DNA of 55,752 nt, taken from assembly GCA_012522795.1 (NCBI GenBank), contig JAAYJT010000033.1, positions 1 through 55,752 on the forward strand. The letters run 5' to 3'. Positions 10,901 to 18,838 of the stretch are shown in pieces (within the stretch, counting starts at the first letter, position 1; each line of letters starts with the position of its first letter). Both the position numbers and the translations under genes were made by a program. Source of the stretch: Bacteroidales bacterium (GTDB taxonomy: Bacteria > Bacteroidota > Bacteroidia > Bacteroidales > JAAYJT01). A model generated the notes under the pieces. The model was given only the letters and a program-made list of their open reading frames with translations. It was not told the DNA's origin and made no database searches.

Positions 10901-12192
10901 TCAAATCCGGGCAGGAGATCGTAATAAGGCATATTAAAAATTCCGTCATATCCATTAAGGTAAATTGGTGCGAAAACCACCTTTACCATGTCTTCTGGTT
11001 TATTTGAAAGCCTGTTTTCCTGAAGTTTTCTCAATACAGGGTCAACATCGCGATCAAACAAAGTATGTGTGATAAATTTACCAGTACCTACACCTGAGAA
11101 ATCATGAGTTCTCAGTTTCTCCATCAATTCCCTGCGCGCTCCTGACTGATTTCCGGGCAAAGCAATAAGCGCAAGAACCACCTTTTGCGGATTCCCTTCC
11201 CTGTTTACTTTTCCGAGAGCATCAATAAACAGATCGATACCCTTGTTACGAAATTCATAACGTCCGCTTGTAAGCACAATAAATGTATCTTCAGGAAGAC
11301 GCATGCCACTGATAGCGCTACCCACTAAAAGAAGTCTTTCACGGGCTTTAAGGCGTTTTGATACAAATTCCTGGTCATCAAGTATGGAACTAAGATCAAT
11401 GCCAGATGGTGTAATTACATCCGGCTTGCGGCCTATAAAATGAAGACATTCTCTCTCAAGATAACAGCTAAGCGCAGTAAATGCATCGCAGCTAAGAGCA
11501 GCTGTTTTTTCAAGCGAATACTGCGACATTATATTAAACCTTCTTGCCATGGATTCGCCATGGTAGGTTTCAAGCTCCTTATAAAGCGGCAATCCTGCCG
11601 AGGCTATTGTCCTTCCGAGAATTGTTGAATGAACCGTGAAAATAGTAGCTACCTGAGGCACTGATTCCTTTATGTACAATACCCCCACCCCAGTCATCCA
11701 TTCATGAAACTGCGCTACAATACGATCACCGGCTGTAATATAGTATTCATAAAAACTTTCTATCACCTTGGCAGCAGCGTAACCGAAAAGTGCCGGTTCA
11801 ATATAATCCCACTGTCCGGAAATTGAATCTACTTTGTGATTCAGCCACAGTTCTTCAAAAATTTTATCCTTTGCCGAAAAATAAGGAGTAAAGTCAACAA
11901 GAATGACAACAGGGTTACCTTTTACATTCCAGCGCCCAGTTCTAAAGTGCAATCCCTGCGCAGCAGCCTTTTCTCGCCACAGCTTAAAAATGGAATTATC
12001 TTCACTAAACTCAGGATGTTCTCCCGTTTCTTTCCATACATCAGGACCTATGAGGATATAATTATCTTTAAGTTTCTTTTCTATTTCAGGAACTTTCGAT
12101 GAAATAGCTGAATGCACGCTCCCAACCTTGTTGCAGACTTCCCAGCTAACTTCAAACAAATAATCAGATGTGTACAATTGAGTATCAGTCAT
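7945..12192 (-). CDS. Bifunctional GT3-type glycogen synthase / GT35 alpha-glucan phosphorylase fusion
   Basis: The single 1415-residue frame carries two opposing enzymes of glycogen metabolism. Residues about 1-560 resemble family GT3 (eukaryote-type) glycogen synthase: an N-terminal FEVSWEVCNKVGSVHS and the catalytic E-x7-E pair E440/E448 (YEPWGIAPLES). Residues about 585-665 match DUF3417, which precedes short-type phosphorylases, and about 670-1300 match GT35 (FSMEFGLHDSLKIFSGGLG), with the pyridoxal-phosphate lysine at K1170 (GTSGEKAV). A C-terminal beta-rich domain (about 1310-1415) follows. Separate GT3 synthases and GT35 phosphorylases are common in Bacteroidota. No stop or frameshift separates them here. 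Activity of both halves is inferred. Cytoplasmic. Confidence 0.9.
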   Translation of the reverse strand: MTDTQLYTSDYLFEVSWEVCNKVGSVHSAISSKVPEIEKKLKDNYILIGPDVWKETGEHPEFSEDNSIFKLWREKAAAQGLHFRTGRWNVKGNPVVILVDFTPYFSAKDKIFEELWLNHKVDSISGQWDYIEPALFGYAAAKVIESFYEYYITAGDRIVAQFHEWMTGVGVLYIKESVPQVATIFTVHSTILGRTIASAGLPLYKELETYHGESMARRFNIMSQYSLEKTAALSCDAFTALSCYLERECLHFIGRKPDVITPSGIDLSSILDDQEFVSKRLKARERLLLVGSAISGMRLPEDTFIVLTSGRYEFRNKGIDLFIDALGKVNREGNPQKVVLALIALPGNQSGARRELMEKLRTHDFSGVGTGKFITHTLFDRDVDPVLRKLQENRLSNKPEDMVKVVFAPIYLNGYDGIFNMPYYDLLPGFDLSVYPAYYEPWGIAPLESLSYRVPAIITSLTGIGLYLQENIKVQGEELTVLQRSDDNGNDVAGKIADIILSLNKAGDTKIRELENAALKIASQIGWSKFIENQYKAEDIALRKVDERKHLFQDKLQAVVRITPPIPTRKKHEWKKILIRSAVPGNLEALDKLARNLWWSWNYDAVELFRSIDPEKWIKANKNPLVLFELLTFHQMQELASNREFLQRLEVIYNRFEAYIKEAEHKPEKQIAYFSMEFGLHDSLKIFSGGLGVLAGDYLKEASDSNKNMIGIGLLYRYGYFQQQISIFGEQLANSVPQKFYSMPLAPVRSQDGNWVTVSLALPGRQIYAKIWRVDVGRIPLYLLDTDIVENQDIDRVVTHQLYGGDWENRFKQELILGVGGMRALHAIGLKPDVFHLNEGHAAFTGLERLRHYVQEEKFNFLQAVELIRTTSLFTTHTPVPAGHDEFSEDLLRTYIPHYAERLNISWNDFMNLGRWTPDNTSEKFSMSVLALKLSQEANGVSRIHGRVTREMFSKIYEGYYPEEIHIGYVTNGVHFPTWTAKRWFNLYVNTFGEHFLADQSNPKHWKKIHSVPDETIWEIRNSLRSEMIEYVKKRIQSDMRRRQDNPKIISRILGSINENTLTIGFARRFATYKRAHLLFTDTERLKSLVNKPGSPVQLIFAGKAHPADRAGQDLIKKIIEISKHPDFIGKITFVENYDMELAKKLIQGVDIWLNTPTRPMEASGTSGEKAVMNGVVNFSVLDGWWAEGYKPEAGWALPEERSYTEQNLQDELDVISIYNILENEIIPTFYKRDKNGLPIDWISYVKNTISEIAPHFTMKRMLDDYGKQYYDKLIARADMMKVNNNRLIKDMANWKRRMIRDWANIEVLDIKVPDSTNEPLDVGDMFKATVTLDLNGILPGDIGLEILFGQKENDEVKTIQFLKELQLISSDNSKAVFAIEFPSEKSGVYDYAFRIFPKHELLPHLQDLNMVTWF

Positions 12193-12248
12193 ATATTTAA
12201 TTTTATATTCTTTATTTCAACAAAACTTTAATTTTTTTAAAAGGGCTG

Positions 12249-12256
12249 CAAAAGTA
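12249..12256 (-). promoter_or_regulatory. Candidate -7 box for the synthase-phosphorylase gene
   Basis: The minus strand reads TACTTTTG, a match to the Bacteroidota -7 consensus TAnnTTTG, 56 bases before the ATG. No convincing -33 TTTG was found at 19-20 bases. Confidence 0.5.
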
Positions 12257-12352
12257 GTAATTTTAAGCAAAGGAAACACCATAGGAGGATATCCAGCTCA
12301 GTTACAGTATTATAGCAAAACACTAATAATGAAAATATTTAGCTGGAACAGA

Positions 12353-13642
12353 TCATCCGGCAATAACAAGAAAATAATTTTTCTTACCTTTCTGAACCAG
12401 CACATAGCGCTTATTCAGCAAATATCCGGTGTTTATCATCATCTGGTCATTTGCCTTTTCCTTATTTATCAACACACCGCCATCCTTTATCATCCGTCTT
12501 GCTTCACCTCTTGAAGAGAATATATTGGTTTTATCGGCTAGAAATTCCAGAATAGGTATTTCAGATTCAAGTTCTGATAATGAGATTTGGCAGGTTGGAA
12601 CTCCTTCAAAAACTGATAATAAGGTTTTTTCATCAAGACTTTTCAGGGTCTCGGTAGTGCCTTTGCCAAACAGGATTTCAGAAGCTTCAACTGCAAGATT
12701 GAAATCGCTCTCAGAATGAACCCTGATCGTCAGATCGCGTGCCAGTTCTTTCTGCAACAGGCGCAGATGGGGAGCTTCGCTATGTCTGGAAATCATTTCC
12801 TCCACTTCGTCACGGCTGAAAAGTGTGAATATTTTTATGTATTTCTCGGCATCGACATCAGAAGTATTAAGCCAAAACTGATAAAACTGGTATGGTGAGG
12901 TTTTTTCAGGATCGAGCCATACATTACCACTCTCGGTTTTACCGAATTTTCCGCCATCGGCTTTGGTAATAAGCGGACATGTAAGAGCAAATGCTTCTCC
13001 ACCTTCAATTCGCCTGATAAGCTCAGTGCCGGTGGTTATATTACCCCACTGGTCGCTGCCACCCATTTGCAAACAGCAATTTTTAGTTTGGTACAGATAT
13101 AAAAAGTCATAACCCTGCACCAACTGGTAAGTAAATTCAGTAAACGACAATCCCAAACCCACTTCGCCTTCAATTCGTTTTTTCACTGAATCCTTTGCCA
13201 TCATATAATTTATAGTAATATGCTTGCCTATATCGCGGATAAAGTTCAAAAAGGTGTAATCTTTCATCCAGTCGTAATTATTGACCATTTCCGCTTTGTA
13301 AGGGCTGTCAGAATCGAAATCCAAAAATTTCCTTAACTGATTTTTAATACATTCCTGATTATGACGCAGGACTTTCTCGTCCATCAGATTTCTCTCCTGC
13401 GATCTTCCTGAAGGGTCGCCTATCATGCCTGTGGCTCCTCCTACCAAAGCCAGCGGCTTATGACCGCAACGCTGAAAATGTTTCAGCATCATTACTCCAA
13501 CAAGATGCCCAATATGAAGCGAATCAGCTGTGGGGTCAATACCTACATAAGCCGTACCCATCTCATTCAACAAATATTCCTCAGTTCCGGGCATTATATC
13601 GTGTATCATGCCCCGCCATCTTAATTCTTCAATAAAGTTCAT
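12353..13642 (-). CDS. tyrS: Tyrosyl-tRNA synthetase
   Basis: The 429-residue class I synthetase has the HIGH motif as HIGH (residues 43-46), the KMSKS loop as KFGKT (232-236), the tyrosine pocket GGSDQWGN and a C-terminal S4 RNA-binding domain (about 360-425). This is the bacterial TyrRS-type arrangement and normal length. It charges tRNA-Tyr with tyrosine in the cytoplasm. The gene stands alone on the minus strand with a TATCTTTG -7 box just upstream. No T-box leader is visible. Confidence 0.96.
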   Translation of the reverse strand: MNFIEELRWRGMIHDIMPGTEEYLLNEMGTAYVGIDPTADSLHIGHLVGVMMLKHFQRCGHKPLALVGGATGMIGDPSGRSQERNLMDEKVLRHNQECIKNQLRKFLDFDSDSPYKAEMVNNYDWMKDYTFLNFIRDIGKHITINYMMAKDSVKKRIEGEVGLGLSFTEFTYQLVQGYDFLYLYQTKNCCLQMGGSDQWGNITTGTELIRRIEGGEAFALTCPLITKADGGKFGKTESGNVWLDPEKTSPYQFYQFWLNTSDVDAEKYIKIFTLFSRDEVEEMISRHSEAPHLRLLQKELARDLTIRVHSESDFNLAVEASEILFGKGTTETLKSLDEKTLLSVFEGVPTCQISLSELESEIPILEFLADKTNIFSSRGEARRMIKDGGVLINKEKANDQMMINTGYLLNKRYVLVQKGKKNYFLVIAG

Positions 13643-13658
13643 AATTACGATTTTTTTG

Positions 13659-13666
13659 CAAAGATA
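13659..13666 (-). promoter_or_regulatory. Candidate -7 box for tyrS
   Basis: The minus strand reads TATCTTTG, a perfect TAnnTTTG, ending 16 bases before the tyrS ATG. The leader would be very short. Confidence 0.55.
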
Positions 13667-13907
13667 AAACTGGATTTTAAATTTATGGGTTCAAACACGT
13701 GAAATACCATTTTCATAAACAAATCAGATGTATTTAACACCACTGAACTGATAATGTTGATTAATATTATATGCTTTGCAATTACTTTTGGGAATATCCT
13801 GAATGCAAAACTAATTAGCGGATTTTCAAAACAGGATGATAGTTCAGAAAAACATATTGATTTTTACATACCGGAACTATTAAGCCTTTAAAATCAGTCA
13901 AGTCGTT

Positions 13908-13915
13908 TATCTTTG
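13908..13915 (+). promoter_or_regulatory. Candidate -7 box for the epimerase gene
   Basis: TATCTTTG, a perfect TAnnTTTG, ends 20 bases before the ATG. TTTA lies 17 bases upstream as a weak -33. Confidence 0.55.
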
Positions 13916-13935
13916 CTCTTTAAAATCAAATTTTT

Positions 13936-14949
13936 ATGATCCTTGTAACTGGTGGAACCGGTGTTGTTGGAACACAATTACTTATTGATCTAACTATTGC
14001 TGGAAAAAATGTTAGGGCTTTAAAACGTAAGACGTCATCGCTGGAATTGACTGAAAAAATTTTCAGCCTGCAGAATCCTAAGGGCAAAGCATTATTTGAC
14101 AAAATAGAATGGATTGATGGTGACGTACAGGATATTCTGTCGCTGGAAGCTGCAATGCAGGATGTTGAATACATATATCATTGTGCTGCAATGGTTTCTT
14201 TCGACCCGAAAGACAAACCTACGATGATGCGGGTAAATGTTGAAGGAACAGCCAATATGGTAAATACAGCCTTGGCGCATAAGATCAAAAAACTGTGTTT
14301 TGTAAGTTCAGTGGCAGCACTTGGACGTTCTGAAGAGAACACTATGGTTGATGAAAACTGCGATTGGGTGAGCTCAAAAGAAAATTCGCAATATGCAGTA
14401 AGCAAATATCAGGCTGAATTAGAGGTATGGAGAGGTATTGCCGAAGGCTTGAACGCAGTAATTGTAAACCCTTCAATCATCTTTGGGCCTGGAGATGCCG
14501 ATAAAAGCTCAGCAAAACTGTTTACAACAGCTATGAAAGGCAATAAGTTTTACACTAAGGGCATAAATGCATTTGTTGATGTGAGAGATGTGAGCAGCAT
14601 TATGATTAAGCTTATGGAAAGTGATATTGTGAATGAAAGGTTCATTGTTACAGCAGGAAATTTCTCTTATGAGAAGATCCTTACTCTGATGTCAGAAGGA
14701 TTTAAAAAGCCCAAACCATCAATTCATACCAAACCCTGGTTGCTTGAAATAGTGTGGAGGCTGGATAAACTACGAAGCCTCTTTACAGGCAGCTCGCCAT
14801 TGCTTACCCGTGAAACAGCCCGTACTTCAGGTAAATCATATTATTACAACAATGAAAAGGTAGTAAAGCAACTCGGACATGAGTTCATTCCGATAGATAA
14901 AAGTATTTATGATAATTGCAGCATATTCGAAAAGCTATATAAAAAATGA
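13936..14949 (+). CDS. NAD-dependent epimerase/dehydratase family protein (extended SDR)
   Basis: The 337-residue protein opens with the Rossmann motif TGGTGVVG (residues 5-12). It has the catalytic YxxxK as YAVSK (about 154-158) with an upstream Ser in VSSVAALG, and SIIFGPGD further on. These place it among extended short-chain dehydrogenases, close to those annotated as dihydroflavonol-4-reductase- or sugar-epimerase-like. The substrate cannot be told from sequence, and no sugar, sterol or lipid genes adjoin it. It is probably cytoplasmic and monocistronic; the following C25 gene has its own promoter box. Confidence 0.85.
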   Translation: MILVTGGTGVVGTQLLIDLTIAGKNVRALKRKTSSLELTEKIFSLQNPKGKALFDKIEWIDGDVQDILSLEAAMQDVEYIYHCAAMVSFDPKDKPTMMRVNVEGTANMVNTALAHKIKKLCFVSSVAALGRSEENTMVDENCDWVSSKENSQYAVSKYQAELEVWRGIAEGLNAVIVNPSIIFGPGDADKSSAKLFTTAMKGNKFYTKGINAFVDVRDVSSIMIKLMESDIVNERFIVTAGNFSYEKILTLMSEGFKKPKPSIHTKPWLLEIVWRLDKLRSLFTGSSPLLTRETARTSGKSYYYNNEKVVKQLGHEFIPIDKSIYDNCSIFEKLYKK

Positions 14950-15068
14950 ACTGCAGCATATTATTGCAATATACAACTCAGGGTCATACTACTTATCTGA
15001 GATTCAACCATTTAAAAAGAAAATCGTAAATCTTCCGGCTTAAAACGCTTAGTTTCGGGCAGTTTGAC

Positions 15069-15076
15069 TAACTTTG
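15069..15076 (+). promoter_or_regulatory. Candidate -7 box for the C25 peptidase gene
   Basis: TAACTTTG matches TAnnTTTG and ends 44 bases before the chosen ATG at 15121. It overlaps the alternative TTG start region at 15064, which supports the downstream start. Confidence 0.55.
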
Positions 15077-15120
15077 CAGACCTGAAGAACCTTTATCTTA
15101 ATTTCAATAAAACCTTTACT

Positions 15121-17469
15121 ATGAAAAACCGTCATTTACTATTGCTATTACTGCTAATTCCACTGTTTACCACTGCTACTGAAATAAGAGTTAGATATAA
15201 TTTTCAGGCGCCCAAAATATCAGAACAGGAAGCGTATCATTTAATTTCCTTTGAAAACACATTTTTATCAGGTCTTCACGGAGAACCCACACTGCCTTAC
15301 CAGTCGGTTAGTCTGCTACTGCCGCCGGGAGAGGAAGCCCTTGAAATTGAAGTGATATTTGAAAACGAACAAGAACTTGATGGTTCTTTTATGCTTTTTC
15401 CCCGTCAGTATTCCTCGCCAATTTCAATTGGAAGTTCAGGGGAATTCATCAAGAATCAACAGATTTACAGCTCAGGTGATGCTTACCCAAATGAAGCAGC
15501 CGGGATGCTTAACACAGCATATCTGAACGGGCATTCAATTGCATTTTCGAGTTTCACACCGATAAAATATCAGCCGGCTACTGGTAAAGTCTCATGGTAT
15601 GCTCAGGTGGACGTGATAGTAAAAACAAAGCCCGCTACCAAAGCCGGGAATGCTCTTGCCAATTTATCTGACCGTCCGGAAATAAAGCAAAAGGTCGCTG
15701 CTATGGTTTCAAATCCTGAAGTACTTGACCAATATCCGGCTGTCAATAAAAAAAGTCAGCTCGATCTGCTTATCATAACACCCCAATCATTCCATAATGG
15801 ATTTAATTCCTTGCGGGAATATTATACAAATCAGGGAATTACTTCTGAAATAATCAGCCCTGCTGAAATTATATCTTCTACGCCCGGATCTGACAATCAG
15901 GAAAAAATCCGTAATTATATAATCCAACGCTACCAGCTTGATGATGTTAAATATGTTTTACTCGGTGGTGATATTGAGCATGTTCCTTACCGTGGGTTTT
16001 ATTGTCAGGTGCAGTCGTCAATGATTTATGAAGAATACAACATTCCTGCCGATCTTTATTATTCCGGTCTTGATGGTACGTGGAACGATAACGGAAACAA
16101 TAAATGGGGCGAGCCGGGTGAAGATGACCTATTACCTGATATTGCTGTTGCCAGACTGCCTTTTTCAAATATTACCGAACAAACCAATATGCTTAACAAA
16201 GTATATAAATATCAGGCTCAGCCTGTTATTAATGAATTGGACAAAAATCTGCTTGCCGGTGAGAATCTTTATGATAACCCTCTTACATGGGGTGGCGATT
16301 ATCTTGACTTACTAATTGGATATCAGAATGAAAACGGATATATCACTGACGGAATTCCGGAATCTGCAAATATTGAAAAAATATATGATCGCGATATTGG
16401 CTATTGGGGCGGTTCACAAATCAGACAAAAGATAAACAGCGGAAACACAATGATTCACCATTGTGGTCACAGCAACTGGGATTATGCAATGCGCCTGTAT
16501 AACTCAGATATTACTGATGCAAAATTCAGTCAGGTGAATGGTGTAGATCATAACTATTGTATTCTTTATTCTCATGGCTGTATTTGCGGGGCTTTTGATA
16601 AGAATGACTGTATTGGTGAAAATATGCTAAAAATTCAGAATTTTGGTGTTGCCGTTGGTTTTAACAGCAGATATGGATGGTTTAATGAAGGACAAACCGA
16701 AGGACCTTCACAGCACCTGCACCGCGAATTCGTTCATTCACTATATACTCTTGGCTACGATCGTATTGGCGAAACAGAGCAACATTCAAAGATCAGGACT
16801 GCACCATGGGTAAATGCACCCGGACAATGGGAAGAAGGAGCATTACGCTGGTGTTTTTATGCTCATAATATCCTTGGCGATCCTGCCATGATGATATATG
16901 CTGATAATCTTCCGGCTATTAATGTGAACCCGAATGAGATCTCACTTGAAATGGAAACAGGAGAAACTTTAACTATTGACCTGGAAATCACTAACAGAGC
17001 AGGTCAGTCAATCAGTTTTTACCTTACTGCAGAAGAGCCTGCCAAAAATGGTGCTGACAACGGAGAGAAAGAAAACACCGTTAGTATAAAAAATATTGAA
17101 TGGCTTTCGTTCGATACCGATCCGACCACACTTCAGCCCGGACAAACAATTGAAATGGAAATAACTGTAAACACCACCTCTGTCAGTGCAGGAAACTATA
17201 ATGCTAATCTTATTGTAAACAGCAGCGACAATTTTGCTCCACAGATCATAATTCCTGTTTCGCTGGAGGTTACTTCAGCAGATATCCTTCTGGGTGATGC
17301 CAATTGTGATAATGAGCTTAATATTCAGGATGCCGTTACAATAGTGAACTACATTATGGGCGATGATCCACAGCCTTTCTGCTTTGAAAATGCTGATATC
17401 ATCGCTGATGGAGTAATTGATTTATTTGACCTGATCGCCGATATACAAATAATTCTTGAACAGGAATAA
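15121..17469 (+). CDS. Gingipain-like C25 family cysteine peptidase with C-terminal dockerin-like repeats
   Basis: The ATG at 15121 gives a signal peptide (KNRHLLLLLLLIPLFTTATE) and a mature secreted protein of 782 residues in total; an upstream TTG would mask it. Residues about 25-200 resemble the C25 propeptide and about 215-600 the peptidase. Likely catalytic residues are His450 (in HHCGHSN) and Cys487 (in SHGCICGAF; Cys489 is the alternative). An Ig-like region (about 610-715) follows, and then two dockerin-like loops, DANCDNELNIQD and the more degenerate DIIADGVIDLFD. C25 enzymes such as gingipains leave by type IX secretion. The dockerin tail stands where a type IX C-terminal domain would be expected. 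Substrate specificity is unknown. Confidence 0.85.
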   Translation: MKNRHLLLLLLLIPLFTTATEIRVRYNFQAPKISEQEAYHLISFENTFLSGLHGEPTLPYQSVSLLLPPGEEALEIEVIFENEQELDGSFMLFPRQYSSPISIGSSGEFIKNQQIYSSGDAYPNEAAGMLNTAYLNGHSIAFSSFTPIKYQPATGKVSWYAQVDVIVKTKPATKAGNALANLSDRPEIKQKVAAMVSNPEVLDQYPAVNKKSQLDLLIITPQSFHNGFNSLREYYTNQGITSEIISPAEIISSTPGSDNQEKIRNYIIQRYQLDDVKYVLLGGDIEHVPYRGFYCQVQSSMIYEEYNIPADLYYSGLDGTWNDNGNNKWGEPGEDDLLPDIAVARLPFSNITEQTNMLNKVYKYQAQPVINELDKNLLAGENLYDNPLTWGGDYLDLLIGYQNENGYITDGIPESANIEKIYDRDIGYWGGSQIRQKINSGNTMIHHCGHSNWDYAMRLYNSDITDAKFSQVNGVDHNYCILYSHGCICGAFDKNDCIGENMLKIQNFGVAVGFNSRYGWFNEGQTEGPSQHLHREFVHSLYTLGYDRIGETEQHSKIRTAPWVNAPGQWEEGALRWCFYAHNILGDPAMMIYADNLPAINVNPNEISLEMETGETLTIDLEITNRAGQSISFYLTAEEPAKNGADNGEKENTVSIKNIEWLSFDTDPTTLQPGQTIEMEITVNTTSVSAGNYNANLIVNSSDNFAPQIIIPVSLEVTSADILLGDANCDNELNIQDAVTIVNYIMGDDPQPFCFENADIIADGVIDLFDLIADIQIILEQE

Positions 17470-17511
17470 TAATGATATGGTAAAGACAGATGATGCTGCC
17501 CTGAATAAAAA

Positions 17512-17548
17512 ACAAAGGTCGCCCGTTTAGAGCGACCTTTGTTTTTTT
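17512..17548. terminator. Bidirectional rho-independent terminator
   Basis: A perfect 11-bp stem (ACAAAGGTCGC at 17512-17522 with GCGACCTTTGT at 17532-17542) has a 9-nt loop and a T-run on the plus strand. It is A-rich on the other side, so it can serve both the C25 gene and the convergent ompH gene. Confidence 0.9.
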
Positions 17549-17561
17549 ACTTTTCTGAATT

Positions 17562-18077
17562 CTAATCAATGCCGAGCTTTTTCTTTACAAGCGACATAAT
17601 ATCATCACCGGGATCAGAATAAAGCAATAAACCTTCGGAGCTGTTAAAAATATACGTGTAGCCATGTTCTTTGGCAACAGCTTTGACAGCCTCGCGGGCT
17701 TTTTCAATTATGGGTGCTGTTAGCTCCGCTTCTTTTTCCTGCAATTCTTCTTCAGCCTGGGTACGGAAATTCTCCATGCGTGTTTGTATATCCATAATTT
17801 CACGCTCCTTGTTCTGGCGTATCAGATTCGACATGGTAGCCATATTTGACTGATAATCCTGAAGCTTGGTCTGATATTCATTAGTCATTTCAGAAAATGT
17901 TTCCTGCAAATCCTGCGTGAATTTTTCAAAAACTGCCTTAATAGAATCCTGACCTGGCATATCGGCATATAGTTTCGCAAAATCTATATGACCGAATTTT
18001 GCCTTTGACTGTGCGGAAACATTAAATGATAACAGGCTCAGCACAATGAGAGAGATGATAAAAAATCCTTTTTTCAT
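17562..18077 (-). CDS. OmpH/Skp family periplasmic chaperone
   Basis: The 171-residue protein has a signal peptide (MKKGFFIISLIVLSLLSFNVSAQ) and the OmpH start KFGHIDFAKLYADMPG. A long charged coiled coil (about residues 55-130) and a short C-terminal strand follow. Skp/OmpH trimers hold unfolded outer-membrane proteins in their tentacles and hand them to BamA. It is the last gene of the minus-strand envelope cluster, 118 bases after a second ompH copy. The bamA-ompH-ompH order is typical of Bacteroidota. Confidence 0.9.
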   Translation of the reverse strand: MKKGFFIISLIVLSLLSFNVSAQSKAKFGHIDFAKLYADMPGQDSIKAVFEKFTQDLQETFSEMTNEYQTKLQDYQSNMATMSNLIRQNKEREIMDIQTRMENFRTQAEEELQEKEAELTAPIIEKAREAVKAVAKEHGYTYIFNSSEGLLLYSDPGDDIMSLVKKKLGID

Positions 18078-18195
18078 TACTTTCAGATAATTTTAAATGA
18101 TTACTTTACTGATTAAAAGTTTGTAAAATTAGAAAATTAATTTAAACACCAACTTACTTGTTATTAAATTGCAAAATAAACCTGCTGATTCATAC

Positions 18196-18747
18196 TTAAA
18201 ATGCATAACCCATTTTTGTCAGTACTTCTTCGCTGATATCAAATTTGGGGTTGGTATAAATAAGGGATACACTACCTGCCTTATCGAAGATAACAGCGTA
18301 ATTACCAGCGTTGGCAACATCCTGAAGAGCAGTATATATTTTTTCCTGAATGGGTTTAATAAGCTCTTCACGCTTTTTGAATAAATCGCCATCCTGACCA
18401 AAACGCTTTTGTTGAAGTTCCTTTACTTCTCTTTCTTTTTGGATTATCTCTTCCTCGCGTTTGCGTTTCATTTCATCAGGCAGCAGCATTGATTCATTCT
18501 GATAATTACGATACATTTTATCAATTTCCCCGTATTTGGCTTCAATTTCTTTTTGCCATTCAGCGGTAAGGGCATCAATACGGGTTTGAGCACTATTATA
18601 TTCCGGAATGTTCTCAAGGATATAATCCGTGTCAATATAGGCAAATTTCTGTGCCGATACGGAAAAACCAGCTAACATAAACAATGATGCAATGAACAGA
18701 CCACGAAAAGCAGTCTTGCGGTTTTTAATTAATGGATGAATTTTCAT
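18196..18747 (-). CDS. OmpH/Skp family periplasmic chaperone, second copy
   Basis: The 183-residue protein has a signal peptide ending ...FSVSAQ and then KFAYIDTDYILENIPEYN. Its central coiled coil is rich in Lys and Glu (about residues 60-135), and the end DISEEVLTKMGYAF is typical of the family. It is a diverged paralogue of the neighbouring OmpH protein; tandem pairs are usual next to bamA in this phylum. It probably protects outer-membrane proteins crossing the periplasm. It lies 91 bases downstream of bamA. Confidence 0.9.
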   Translation of the reverse strand: MKIHPLIKNRKTAFRGLFIASLFMLAGFSVSAQKFAYIDTDYILENIPEYNSAQTRIDALTAEWQKEIEAKYGEIDKMYRNYQNESMLLPDEMKRKREEEIIQKEREVKELQQKRFGQDGDLFKKREELIKPIQEKIYTALQDVANAGNYAVIFDKAGSVSLIYTNPKFDISEEVLTKMGYAF

Positions 18748-18838
18748 GATTATTTTCTTTTGGTTGTATTATTATTTTTCATTTTAGCTATTTGTTACCA
18801 ATCAAACTTCCTGCCAAAGTAAATGGGATAAATTTTTA

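Larger units (their letters stand above)
13643..13935. other. Divergent intergenic region between tyrS and the epimerase gene
   Basis: The 293 bases hold the two -7 boxes described separately. A 45-codon plus-strand frame at 13754-13891 starts with a short hydrophobic stretch but has no other support, so it is not called as a gene. Confidence 0.6.

Noticed and set aside
12293-12346. CCAGCT...AGCTGG inverted repeat near the end of tyrS
   Set aside because: The 6-bp arms are 42 bases apart and could be chance.
13754-13891. 45-codon frame with a hydrophobic start in the tyrS-epimerase gap
   Set aside because: No family resemblance or ribosome binding site is visible, and AT-rich DNA produces such frames by chance.
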